DNA of 64,000 nt from positions 25,732 to 89,731 of IMG/VR virus record IMGVR_UViG_3300049719_000158. One strand, given 5' to 3'. A program made the translations under genes and the position numbers. Below, piece by piece: positions 43,043-51,445 of the stretch. The notes under the pieces were generated by a model. The model was not told the DNA's origin, did no database searches, and saw only the letters and a program-made list of their open reading frames with translations. Positions within the stretch are counted from its first letter, which is position 1; every line of letters starts with the position of its first letter. This DNA comes from a virus.

Positions 43043-43894
43043 TTCAATAATTTGATGCCTAGGTCGTCCATATTCGGCGCCACCCACGATGCAAGTCAAA
43101 TTGCTACGAATTACTTCTCGTGATGAACTATGTGTGTGGCCTGACAGGCATGTCAATTTAACGTTCGGATACTTTTCTGCAACAGCTATTAACGTATCAC
43201 CCATTATTTTAGACGTGTAGTAAGGTAACGCATCTTTCGTCGCGTGGCGCCCTTCGAACAAATGGAGACTTGCAAACGGTGGCACATGTGTCAATATAAT
43301 TACGTTTGAGTAACCTTTTGCGACAGCTTTTTGAATGTTTCCTAAAATGTGCTGTGCGCACTCTCGAGCGTGTTTGCGACTGACGTTGATTATGTGTTTG
43401 ATATCAACACCAAAGTGCCTTTCGCCGGGCTCAACATTTGACATGTAAAAGTCAGAAATTCTAAACCAGTCGTTGAGCACGTAGTCGCTCGTTCGCCAAT
43501 CACCGTGTAACATGTCATACCACCCGTCAGCGCCCACAACACAAGTTGCGTCTGTCAGCTTTTGAGGAGTGTGACATGCGTACAGATATTTTAGATTGTC
43601 AGACATCTGTGATGCCACTGTGAGCTTCGTCGTGACATCGTCGAAGCTTGACCCGTAAAAGTCATGATTACCACAACAAAAGTATATTGGACGTCGTGCG
43701 ACACTCTCGAGCAACGCCAAGTCATCGGCGACTTCTGTTCCTGTTGACACGTCGCCGGTGATGAAAATAACGTCAGGATTGTCGTCAGCAACGCTCTCAA
43801 AAAACATTTTCTTGAGCATTTGTTGACGTTGAGGTGTCGTGCCGTCGTTTCCCAAACAATTCAGGTGTATGTCAGTTAACCAAGCTGCTTTCAT
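43034..43894 (-). CDS. calcineurin-like metallophosphoesterase
   Basis: 286 residues with all family motifs: TDIHLN (DxH), FITGDVSTG (GD), FCCGNHDFYG (GNHD), LTHVPP and SGHTHSS (GHxH). A two-metal phosphoesterase; the substrate may be nucleic acid, nucleotide or phosphoprotein. A second, shorter member is at 59.3 kb. Confidence 0.85.
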   Translation of the reverse strand: MKAAWLTDIHLNCLGNDGTTPQRQQMLKKMFFESVADDNPDVIFITGDVSTGTEVADDLALLESVARRPIYFCCGNHDFYGSSFDDVTTKLTVASQMSDNLKYLYACHTPQKLTDATCVVGADGWYDMLHGDWRTSDYVLNDWFRISDFYMSNVEPGERHFGVDIKHIINVSRKHARECAQHILGNIQKAVAKGYSNVIILTHVPPFASLHLFEGRHATKDALPYYTSKIMGDTLIAVAEKYPNVKLTCLSGHTHSSSREVIRSNLTCIVGGAEYGRPRHQIIELW

Positions 43895-43977
43895 AAAACA
43901 AAAATATCACTTTCACGTCAAATATACACAAATAGGCCGCTTTCGCAGCCCATTTGCAATCATGAAATCACGTAAAA

Positions 43978-44352
43978 CTATCGCACTGTTACTTTTCGAG
44001 GCAGATCTTCTGGCGGCTTCGCCTTCTTCGCAATCGTGATCGTCAACACGCCGTCAGCGAGAGCACAGTCAACGGTGTTCAAATCATAGTCACTTCGAAT
44101 GTCGTACTTGTATGATTTTGCTTTTCCGTCGCGTGTAGCAGAAATGTCAAGCTTTTGCTTGTTCGTTGTCACATTGACGTCAGAGCGCTTCACGCCTGGA
44201 ATATCGATTGACATTACCAACTTTCCATCTTTTTCTTGCTGCGTCACGTCATCATATGTGAGCAACGGGAGATCAACTGGATATGTCTTATACGTTGACG
44301 TCCAAGTGAAAGGATCATACGCACCAAAAATATCACCAAATAAACTGTCCAT
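43978..44352 (-). CDS. small heat shock protein (Hsp20)
   Basis: 124 residues with the alpha-crystallin domain: KLVMSIDIPGVKRSDVNVTT, DYDLNTVDCALADGVLTITI and AKKAKP. ADGVLTI corresponds to the A-x-x-x-GVL motif. Phage Hsp20 proteins are known in T4-like phages and may aid virion protein folding. The N-terminal arm has FGDIFGAYDPF. Confidence 0.9.
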   Translation of the reverse strand: MDSLFGDIFGAYDPFTWTSTYKTYPVDLPLLTYDDVTQQEKDGKLVMSIDIPGVKRSDVNVTTNKQKLDISATRDGKAKSYKYDIRSDYDLNTVDCALADGVLTITIAKKAKPPEDLPRKVTVR

Positions 44353-44403
44353 TTCGTTTTCTCCTTTGTGAGAAGGTTAATTTCTCAACAATCAGATAAT
44401 AAA

Positions 44404-44937
44404 TCATATCTCAACGTTGTAAACCGGTCCTGGAACTCGACGCATCACTTTTTTCACGCACTCTTTGAGCTCATCGTACGATGAAAATTGTCTCCCGGCA
44501 ATGCTTGGCCCGTAATTCACGCCACAGTGATACTTGTTCGCCTCACACCCTTTCACGACTTCGTCAAGTTCTTCTTCACTCGCACACAGGAGTATGTAAT
44601 AATCTGCACTATGCACAAACGAAGCGTAGCCACCAAGAAGTTCGACCATCTCGACGTAGCACCTGCGATAGTGTTCGGCATCGCGTTCCCAACAACGATT
44701 GATGAACTCTTGCGTGGGCGAACTGTCAACGCTTGGCAGGCGCGAGTTCCACTCGTCAATCACCAAATCATCATCTATGAGGTTACAGTAAATTCTCACG
44801 TCGCTCCACTTCGTCTTGTATTGGTTCACCTTGATTGACGACACTCGGTGCAAACCATTGCAAGGCGGCATTGGGTGCTGAAGTCGAGCTCCTATGAACG
44901 ACGCGATCGCAGAGTGATTGAACTGTTTTTCTGTCAT
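44404..44937 (-). CDS. hypothetical protein, 177 aa
   Basis: Globular alpha/beta; RDAEHYRRCYVEMVELLGGY and YDELKECVKKVMRR are conserved-looking helices. Unknown family. The start of the divergent plus-strand gene is 58 bases away, so promoters in both directions may lie between. Confidence 0.6.
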   Translation of the reverse strand: MTEKQFNHSAIASFIGARLQHPMPPCNGLHRVSSIKVNQYKTKWSDVRIYCNLIDDDLVIDEWNSRLPSVDSSPTQEFINRCWERDAEHYRRCYVEMVELLGGYASFVHSADYYILLCASEEELDEVVKGCEANKYHCGVNYGPSIAGRQFSSYDELKECVKKVMRRVPGPVYNVEI

Positions 44938-44995
44938 GTATATATGATATCACTTTTCGTTGTAATCGTACACAACGGGAGCATATAATCTCATC

Positions 44996-45697
44996 ATGTT
45001 CCAACTAAAGAAAATGCGCAAAGGCGTGTACATGCTTTCATTTACAAATCATATCGACTTGTGCTACTCTTTCATGCGTTATCAAGAGTTCTACGAGAGC
45101 ACTAATCCACGTTTTTATGGAAAAACATTTACGTGGGCTGAATACATCAGGTGGTACACGATAACTAATAAAAAAGAAGGATCAAATCCACACGCTTTTT
45201 ACTACGCATCTGACTGGTCGGGATTTAATCACCCGGTTGAAGTCATCGGCAAAGTGCACGACCTAGGAATTTCCGATCCAAATCACTATGATGACATCAT
45301 GTACGGTATCTATAAGATGATCATGACTGAGTGTGACAAGGCGTACTTGATTGGCGCTGTGCCTGGAACTTCGACTGAAAAACACGAACTTACACATGCA
45401 GCCTTTTATCTTTTACCTGAGTATAAAAATAAAGTTGTTAGCGCAATACAAAAAACGCACAATGCAAGTCAAAAATATCTAAATGATCGCAGAAAGTTGA
45501 TCGAAGGCATGACTGACGTGCTGTTCAAGATGGGCTACGCGACGAGCTCAATCGTTGATGAGATCAATGCATTCGCGACAACGGGAGACCACAAGTTTTT
45601 TGATAAGCTCGACAAGCAAGCGTACGCTTCGTTGAAGAAAGAACTGGTCACACTGCACAACAAGCATTATCCCGAGTTTGTAAAAGACATCAAATAA
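44996..45697 (+). CDS. putative HExxH zinc peptidase-like protein
   Basis: 233 residues. GTSTEKHELTHAAFYLLPEY contains HELTH, the zinc-metallopeptidase HExxH motif. The N-terminal MRKGVYMLSF...YQEFYESTNPRF and WSGFNHPVEVI are typical of a conserved phage family carrying HELAH-type motifs. Proteolysis has not been shown for the family as far as I know. No signal peptide. Confidence 0.65.
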   Translation: MFQLKKMRKGVYMLSFTNHIDLCYSFMRYQEFYESTNPRFYGKTFTWAEYIRWYTITNKKEGSNPHAFYYASDWSGFNHPVEVIGKVHDLGISDPNHYDDIMYGIYKMIMTECDKAYLIGAVPGTSTEKHELTHAAFYLLPEYKNKVVSAIQKTHNASQKYLNDRRKLIEGMTDVLFKMGYATSSIVDEINAFATTGDHKFFDKLDKQAYASLKKELVTLHNKHYPEFVKDIK

Positions 45698-45712
45698 GTA
45701 TATGATGAGTTC

Positions 45713-45943
45713 GTGGCGAGAATTGAACTTGGCGTAGACTTGGGAATGGCAGAAGTACTTCAAAAGTATGATGATGATTATCATGGCGCAAACGAATTGT
45801 TTTGTGTTCACATCGACGCGCTCGACTATGACATAAACGTGCGCTCTTCACAAATTCACCCGGATTCCGATGTCTTCAAAGTTGGCGACGTTGGACGCCT
45901 CGTTGTCACACGAAGGTTTGCAGAGGTAAAAAGATTATTGTGA
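45713..45943 (+). CDS. small hypothetical protein, 76 aa
   Basis: GTG start with GATGAG upstream. MARIELGVDLGMAEVLQKYD in front, a beta region VFKVGDVGRLVVTRRFAEVK behind. Overlaps the next gene by 4 bases. Confidence 0.5.
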   Translation: MARIELGVDLGMAEVLQKYDDDYHGANELFCVHIDALDYDINVRSSQIHPDSDVFKVGDVGRLVVTRRFAEVKRLL

Positions 45944-46173
45944 CGACGCACAACTTCAATGACGGCAAAGGCAAAGTCGCTGCGCATCGACATGTCAATC
46001 CAAATGGCTTTCTTGGCGGGTGGGTTGCTGACACTGCGTACGTGAGCCCAACAACTTGGGTGCATGAAAGCGCTAAAATTTGTGACAACAGATCAAGCGT
46101 AGCGAAAAACGTTGTGCTACGTGGCAACGAAACCTATGATTGTTATTTCATTTTTTGTTTCGATAGGTGTTAG
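45940..46173 (+). pseudogene. truncated left-handed beta-helix protein
   Basis: HNFNDGKGKVAAHRHVNPNG, FLGGWVADTAYVSPTTWVHE and SAKICDNRSSVAKNVVLRGN align with the N-terminal half of the secreted beta-helix protein at 62.5-63.0 kb. The hexapeptide repeats stop after four turns and the frame ends in unrelated sequence. It has no signal peptide. It is probably a truncated duplicate. Confidence 0.55.
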
Positions 46174-46292
46174 TTCTGCAGGCAAAATTATATTCAAACA
46201 CGCGCCAGACATGCCAAAAATCATTATTGACATGTAACAAGACGACGCCGAGTGTTCTTCAGCGCCGCCTTCATGTAATAAGTAGGATGACG

Positions 46293-47510
46293 TTAAATTA
46301 CGTCTTCGCCTTCAGCAACGGTGACGTCACTGTCACCTTCCGATATTTCATCAAGTTGCCCAACGTCAAGTACATAAGCTGCATCAATTACTTGTAAAAC
46401 GTATTGTCCTAATATTTCGTCTTTTATTAAATCATCAAAATCTTCCTTGTGAAAACTTTTTTCGTGAATAACTTCTCCTGTTGTCGCATTTGATACCAAG
46501 AGTGTTTTCCACCCACCAGCACCAGATATTTTTATCTCTTTTCCATCTCGAACGATTTTATTATCATCACAATATGCTCTCACAACGTCAAATATGTACT
46601 TTCCTTCTTGAATGCCACGTCCATAAATGATATCGAATTCACACTTCCTAAATGGCGGCGCGACTTTGTTTTTCTTCGTTTCTACATTTACTGTAATACC
46701 AATCGTGTTACCTTTGTCATCTTTAATTTTCTGCCCACCGGCGATACGTAAACGCACAGAAGCATGGAAGGCAGGAGCTTTGCCCCCGGGCGTGACGTAT
46801 GGATCGCCGTGTCCAATAAACCCACCGATTTTGTCTCGTAGTTGATTTAGCATTAAGAATGTAACGTTATTTGCACCCACAAATCCTGTGATCTTTCGAA
46901 GACCCTTTGAAATAACTCTTGCTTGTAAGCCCATTGTTTGCGCATCATAATCTCCGTCAAGTTCTGCCTTTGGAGATGTTGCCGCAATTGAATCCCAGAC
47001 TACAAGCACTGGAATATTTTTGCCAGCAAGGTTTTTAGCTTTTGTGATTGTACTTTCAATAATTTTAAAAACATCCTCGGTACATTGTGTTTGTACATAT
47101 ACAAAACGTTTTTTCACATCAATGCCCATAATTTGCAGTTTTTCAAGCATTGTTGCATTTTCAGTGTCAATGTATACGACAAGACCACCCATTTTTTGTA
47201 CAATTGCAGAACATAAAAATGCAAAATGACTTTTCCCGCTGGACGCGAGACCAGATATCTCAATAATTCTTCCTTCGGGATAACCTCCGTCAATTGCATT
47301 TCTAATCAAATAATTCAATTGAATACTTCCAGTGCCTAACCATCGTTTTACGGTTGTTGGCGCAGATTGTTCATCGAGGTTATATGCACATTGACATCCC
47401 ATTTCTTTATTAATATCTTTTATCAATTGCGCTGAAAAATCAACTACTTCTTCATTTGTTATATTCGATTGTTGACTAATTGATGTAACATTGTCTTTTC
47501 TTTTTGCCAT
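46293..47510 (-). CDS. uvsX: recombinase UvsX/RecA-like
   Basis: 405 residues. IIEISGLASSGKSHFAFLCS is the Walker A; VVYIDTENATMLEKLQIMGI and VLVVWDSIAATSPKAELDGD (Walker B) follow; LMLNQLRDKIGGF and GGKAPAFHASVRLRI are the RecA DNA-binding loop region. The C-terminus is acidic (EGDSDVTVAEGEDVI). It polymerises on ssDNA and drives strand exchange, supporting recombination-dependent replication. No gene is seen in the 119 bases before it on the left. Confidence 0.92.
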   Translation of the reverse strand: MAKRKDNVTSISQQSNITNEEVVDFSAQLIKDINKEMGCQCAYNLDEQSAPTTVKRWLGTGSIQLNYLIRNAIDGGYPEGRIIEISGLASSGKSHFAFLCSAIVQKMGGLVVYIDTENATMLEKLQIMGIDVKKRFVYVQTQCTEDVFKIIESTITKAKNLAGKNIPVLVVWDSIAATSPKAELDGDYDAQTMGLQARVISKGLRKITGFVGANNVTFLMLNQLRDKIGGFIGHGDPYVTPGGKAPAFHASVRLRIAGGQKIKDDKGNTIGITVNVETKKNKVAPPFRKCEFDIIYGRGIQEGKYIFDVVRAYCDDNKIVRDGKEIKISGAGGWKTLLVSNATTGEVIHEKSFHKEDFDDLIKDEILGQYVLQVIDAAYVLDVGQLDEISEGDSDVTVAEGEDVI

Positions 47511-47514
47511 TGTT

Positions 47515-47925
47515 TTACCTCTTTTTCGTTAAACCTAACGAGAATTTTATTGTTTTCAATAAACCATAATTTATAAGCATCGTTTTACGTGCTTTTTCTT
47601 TTATTTCTTCCGATTGAAATACATTTTCAACACCGTAACGTTCTAAATTTGTTGTCTTAGCTTTTAATTTAACGACTTCTGATTATGTTGGACTTTCTGT
47701 ACCATACCTTACAAGTGAAGTTATTTTCGCTTTTTCTTTTGCAAACTCAGATTTCCACACACATGTCACGCCATAACGTTCTAAATTTGTTTCACAAGTA
47801 GTTGCATTCGTTAGTAATATTGCATCAGGAGACAATGCACATTCACGTGAACAAAAATTATTCGTTGGAATATGTGAACGTGCTCTTCTTTCGTATTCTT
47901 TATGACACACATCACATGAAAACAA
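47515..47925 (-). pseudogene. fragment of EDxHD homing endonuclease
   Basis: A Cys-cluster start (FSCDVCHKEYERRARSHIPT, FCSRECA) and repeats TCETNLERYGVTCVWKSEFA. After an in-frame TAA near 47684 come TTNLERYGVENVFQSEEIKE and more. The C-terminal nuclease core is absent. It is the decayed N-terminal half of the enzyme family at 26.8 kb and sits just upstream of uvsX. Confidence 0.65.
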
Positions 47926-48022
47926 TCCCCAGTTTTTTAATTCGTCCGATAAGCATTTATTGTTGTTTAATTCTATGCCATCGCATCAAACACGTCACAA
48001 CAAAAACCACCCGCTTAAACAC

Positions 48023-48056
48023 ATCGTGCCTCGAGATGTCACTCAGGAGGCACGAT
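48023..48056. repeat. 10-bp stem hairpin, part of repeat flanking a gene
   Basis: ATCGTGCCTC and GAGGCACGAT form a perfect 10-bp stem with a 14-base loop that can pair further (GAG/CTC). On the minus strand the block GAGGCACGATGTGTTTAA nearly repeats the translation start of the gene at 48327. No clear U-run follows, so it is not a convincing terminator. Confidence 0.45.
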
Positions 48057-48072
48057 TGACCGTTTGCGTTAT

Positions 48073-48327
48073 TTACTTCTCGACTACTTCAATCTTTGAA
48101 TAACGCACGTTTCCATTACAATCTAACGCTGAAGCCAAGTCCTGTGCCAATGCTTCTGCATAACAAAGTGTGAGTGGTCCCACAACTTGTGTCAATTGTT
48201 CTTTCACGTATGACTTCACAAAAAACTTGTCTTCCGATGGCAATCCACACATTTCCATATTTTCTTCTTTCTGAACAATTCGTTCAATAGAATTATAAGC
48301 AATGAACTTCACGGTGTTTAAAGACAT
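48073..48327 (-). CDS. hypothetical protein, 84 aa
   Basis: MSLNTVKFIAYNSIERIVQK then helical. YVKEQLTQVVGPLTLCYAEA in the middle. No family. Its AGAGG ribosome-binding site lies inside a hairpin, and the start region is repeated downstream of the gene. Confidence 0.6.
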   Translation of the reverse strand: MSLNTVKFIAYNSIERIVQKEENMEMCGLPSEDKFFVKSYVKEQLTQVVGPLTLCYAEALAQDLASALDCNGNVRYSKIEVVEK

Positions 48328-48348
48328 CGTGCCTCTTTCGAAGCACGA
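48327..48348 (-). promoter_or_regulatory. hairpin covering ribosome-binding site
   Basis: On the minus strand, TCGTGC and GCACGA flank CTTCGAAAGAG-like sequence directly before the ATG, so the AGAGG site lies within the stem-loop. It could modulate translation, for instance by protein binding. This is inference from pairing alone. Confidence 0.3.
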
Positions 48349-48374
48349 AAATCATTTTACGATGAATTCAGCTT

Positions 48375-49247
48375 CTACTCGTTGTCGCCGTCTTCCATGA
48401 GCTCATCAAATGCGGCGTCAAGCTTCTGCTTTGCGTCGCCTGCGGGCTTTGCTACAACTTTCTCTTCCTTCTTCGCAGGCTTTGCGTCAGCAACCTCGTC
48501 GACAAGTTTATCAAGGTCAGCTGAACTCGTGTTTGAACCCTTCTCAGTGCCGTCAGTCTTCTCGTCGTCCTCACCGTTCAGCCATGTGCTAAGCATTCCC
48601 TCGAGCTCCTGTGCCGACTTGAGCTGCTTCTTAATGTATGCCAAGAAGTCTGGAACTGCGTTCAACAGCTTCTCCGACACCGCGCTGTCGGCATGTAGCG
48701 GCGTTGACTTTGGTCGAGGATCAATCTCGGTGTCGAGCACCGGCTTGCCATTGAACATCTTGCCACTTGCTGCAGGCGACATCTTGATCGTGAGATCGTA
48801 GCCCTCTGTCGGGCTCGTCACGTCGCCGTAGTCCTCGTTGAGCCAAAATCCAAGCAGTCGCTTGTAGACGAATGGACTGAACATCCACACCTTCACGCCG
48901 TCGTCTTCCTTGCCGCGCAGCACGACAGGTAGGTAGCCGCTCATCTTTGGGCGAAGGCTGTTCGCAACTTTTTTGTCGTCTTCCTTCTTCGTCTTGTACA
49001 ATTTCAAGCGAAACTCGTGAATTGGGTCAGGGAGACCAAATTGGTATGGTGCAAGCGTTCGCTTGTTGTTTCCGATCTTATAAAATGATAGTTCAATGAT
49101 TGGCGACTCAGCGGGAGCGTTCTTCCAGGGAAGACATCGCACCTTTGTCTCACCTGCCTCAGGGAAGAAGTAGTTGATCTCTCCACCACGATTCTCGCCC
49201 TTAAGCTCAGCCAACTTTTTTCGAATTGCGTCTAAATCTATTGCCAT
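48375..49247 (-). CDS. single-stranded DNA-binding protein (gp32-like)
   Basis: 290 residues from MAIDLDAIRKKLAELKGENR; a longer upstream frame reads through non-coding bases. GEINYFFPEAGETKVRCLPW and later PTEGYDLTIKMSPAASGKMF agree with marine T4-like gp32 proteins. The C-terminus is a long acidic/Lys-Ala region ending FDELMEDGDNE, the usual site for binding replication partners. The zinc site of T4 gp32 is not obvious. Confidence 0.82.
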   Translation of the reverse strand: MAIDLDAIRKKLAELKGENRGGEINYFFPEAGETKVRCLPWKNAPAESPIIELSFYKIGNNKRTLAPYQFGLPDPIHEFRLKLYKTKKEDDKKVANSLRPKMSGYLPVVLRGKEDDGVKVWMFSPFVYKRLLGFWLNEDYGDVTSPTEGYDLTIKMSPAASGKMFNGKPVLDTEIDPRPKSTPLHADSAVSEKLLNAVPDFLAYIKKQLKSAQELEGMLSTWLNGEDDEKTDGTEKGSNTSSADLDKLVDEVADAKPAKKEEKVVAKPAGDAKQKLDAAFDELMEDGDNE

Positions 49248-49350
49248 TTTATTTTCTCTTTTTCTTTCTTTTGTTTTGTTGGGACACCGTTCGTGTCTGA
49301 TAGTGAATATTAAGCTAAGAAATATCAAGAGTATAAGTTTTATTTGGATG

Positions 49351-49923
49351 TTACTTCCACGTCGCTCTCTTTTTGGGTGAAGACGTCGATCCAGGAGGTG
49401 ACATGCCCAACGGGAGACTAAACCCCACCACGCCAGCACACGTTGACATCTCGTCTAATTCTTCATTGTCTTCTTCAACGTCGAGTTCATTGATTTCGCT
49501 GCACTTTTCACAAGTATCATAGGTTACTTTTTTGTCTCCCGGACACCTGCACTGATTTATCACGTCGCCACAATCTTTGCACACCGTCTTGTAGTGATTT
49601 GTCGTGGCGCGCTTTTCGACAATCAAAGACACGTACTTTCGCACCAAGTCTTCATTCACTTTTTCTTTTGCTGATTTTACAATGTTTCGTAGCGCACTCA
49701 CTTGTTCAGGAGTGAAATCTTCAAAGTTATCAGTTCCCGCATCAATCATGTACTCAACTGCGAGCTCAATCGCCTTTAGCTTTGATGCATCTTTCATCGC
49801 CATGACACGTCGAGCAGTCGCCTTTATCATCCCGTCGATGCCACCACGTGTCCTTGCGTCTTCCATGCGCTCGACGGCGCGTTGCACAGGTTCAGACGAG
49901 ACAACTCTTTCGTTCAAAAACAT
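49351..49923 (-). CDS. hypothetical zinc-ribbon protein, 190 aa
   Basis: Helical N-terminal domain (ERVVSSEPVQRAVERMEDAR, IDAGTDNFEDFTPEQVSALR), then CKDCGDVINQCRCPGDKK and TCEKC, a probable zinc site. The end CAGVVGFSLPLGMSPPGSTS with a basic tip is of the type seen at C-termini of T4-like virion proteins. Structural or core role possible. Confidence 0.6.
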   Translation of the reverse strand: MFLNERVVSSEPVQRAVERMEDARTRGGIDGMIKATARRVMAMKDASKLKAIELAVEYMIDAGTDNFEDFTPEQVSALRNIVKSAKEKVNEDLVRKYVSLIVEKRATTNHYKTVCKDCGDVINQCRCPGDKKVTYDTCEKCSEINELDVEEDNEELDEMSTCAGVVGFSLPLGMSPPGSTSSPKKRATWK

Positions 49924-49931
49924 GCTGATAA

Positions 49932-50234
49932 TTATTCTTTACCAAGAAATTTGTTTGGGTCACCCACAAGTCCGAACTTCGTGATGACGCGCTTCCCGTT
50001 GACTTCTTCGACTTCATAGAACATGTGCCCCACTCCTGTGCCGCCGATCGTGCCGAAAAGCCCATTCAAGACGCCAAACGCACCAAACGTGCAGTCGCTT
50101 GAAACTTGTATCGTTGGATGATCTGCAAACTTTTCGTTGCACGGAAATTGATGCAAAAATAACTCACTGATTGCTACAGGATCAAGTGCTAACGCCTCGT
50201 TTAAGAAGTCTACGCATTGTGGCACAGTTTTCAT
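49932..50234 (-). CDS. hypothetical protein, 100 aa
   Basis: Start set at MKTVPQCVDFLNEALALDPV, right after the HD gene. Gly-rich centre (FGAFGVLNGLFGTIGGTGVG) and a beta C-terminus ending VGDPNKFLGKE. Unknown family. Confidence 0.6.
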   Translation of the reverse strand: MKTVPQCVDFLNEALALDPVAISELFLHQFPCNEKFADHPTIQVSSDCTFGAFGVLNGLFGTIGGTGVGHMFYEVEEVNGKRVITKFGLVGDPNKFLGKE

Positions 50235-50235
50235 G

Positions 50236-50838
50236 TTATTCTTTTTCTCGTGACGTAGAAACATAATCCGCAATCTGCACAGCCGTTGTAAGATTTGACA
50301 CCTTCAAACAGTATTTTCGATTTTCCTCTACAACGTACCCATCGCTCGTCTTTATGGCAACCCACTCGTCAGGAGACAACTGTATTCCGTAGTGCTGAAG
50401 CACGTACATCGTCCTGTCACCCGTCTCCATGAACGTTAGGTTATTGTTATACGTGTACATTTCTCCAAGCTTGTTCCTACGCCAGTCGTCAGTTTGTGGG
50501 AGATAAAAATCATTTTCGCTCCCGCCTGGCAACCCAACTTTGCCTAAGTCATGAAAGAGTGCAACGATGATCATGCTCTCCTGCGGCAGGTCCCACTTAA
50601 AAGCTTTGTTAACTATCAGAATGTTCTTCAACACGTTGAGCGTGTGGGAAATTAATCCGCCACTAAACGCGCTATGTTTCTTGGGTGAACCTGATGCCGG
50701 TGCAAGCGCGAGGCGTTCGCTTAACTCGTCTACCATCTTCAACACTGCCTCGCTGCGATCTCCCAACTTTTCGCAAAAAGAACGAAACTTGTCATAGTTT
50801 GCAACGATTTCTTCAGGAGACAATTCTTTGATTGACAT
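50236..50838 (-). CDS. HD-domain phosphohydrolase
   Basis: 200 residues. FSGGLISHTLNVLKNILIVN (first His), IIVALFHDLGKVGLPGGSEN (HD pair) and a later D are the metal ligands of the HD superfamily. Predicted metal-dependent phosphohydrolase; a 5'-nucleotidase or cyclic-nucleotide activity is possible but not assignable. Confidence 0.8.
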   Translation of the reverse strand: MSIKELSPEEIVANYDKFRSFCEKLGDRSEAVLKMVDELSERLALAPASGSPKKHSAFSGGLISHTLNVLKNILIVNKAFKWDLPQESMIIVALFHDLGKVGLPGGSENDFYLPQTDDWRRNKLGEMYTYNNNLTFMETGDRTMYVLQHYGIQLSPDEWVAIKTSDGYVVEENRKYCLKVSNLTTAVQIADYVSTSREKE

Positions 50839-50891
50839 GATTATTATTCATAATCAATGATAATTCGAACGTACAAGTGTTACTATCAATC

Positions 50892-51224
50892 ATGATCAAA
50901 AATCTTCCTCCTAATCTCACGACAATGTTGAACATTGCAATTAGTTGCTCGTCACCTGTCAAAGCCGTCGACACAATCGTTGGCGCAATCGAAGACGATA
51001 TATTATTGATTGCGCTTGCGAGGCACGATAACTGGATGGTACGAACAAGCGTTGCAAAGTATGCTGGAGGTTTAAGCTACACGCAGTTGCTTGGACTCGA
51101 GCGCGACGAAGACGAGAGAGTCAGAGACGCCGCAATTGAACGGCACGCAAGCGATTTGTCGTGTTTGGCTGCAATGTACGCGAAAAAAGACAAAAAGACA
51201 AAGAAACACGGAATACAAGCGTGA
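50892..51224 (+). CDS. HEAT-repeat-like protein, 110 aa
   Basis: Start at ATG (MIKNLPPNLTTMLNIAISCS); a GTG five codons earlier is possible. LIALARHDNWMVRTSVAKYA and RDEDERVRDAAIERHASDLS are two HEAT-type helical repeats. Probably a protein-binding scaffold. Plus strand, between divergent and convergent neighbours. Confidence 0.6.
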   Translation: MIKNLPPNLTTMLNIAISCSSPVKAVDTIVGAIEDDILLIALARHDNWMVRTSVAKYAGGLSYTQLLGLERDEDERVRDAAIERHASDLSCLAAMYAKKDKKTKKHGIQA

Positions 51225-51277
51225 ACACGTGTACATAGACTATTTATATTCACAAACATGGATGAAAAAAGTGTGAG

Positions 51278-51445
51278 ATGTGCGGTGAGAACATTGGCGA
51301 ACCGTACGATGATTTTTGCGGGTTAGTCGCATTCAGACACCACGCGCCTGGTTGTTTAAATGATCCAATCATGTCGCTTGACGAAGCGCTGTTTCACTTG
51401 GGCTGTTTTTCGCCGATAAAATATCCAACGAAAGAAAGTTCATGA
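51278..51445 (+). CDS. 55-aa Cys-containing protein
   Basis: MCGENIGEPYDDFCGLVAFR, HHAPGCLNDPIMSLDEALFH then LGCFSPIKYP. Four Cys and two His could hold zinc. It ends 6 bases into the convergent endonuclease gene. No family known. Confidence 0.45.
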   Translation: MCGENIGEPYDDFCGLVAFRHHAPGCLNDPIMSLDEALFHLGCFSPIKYPTKESS

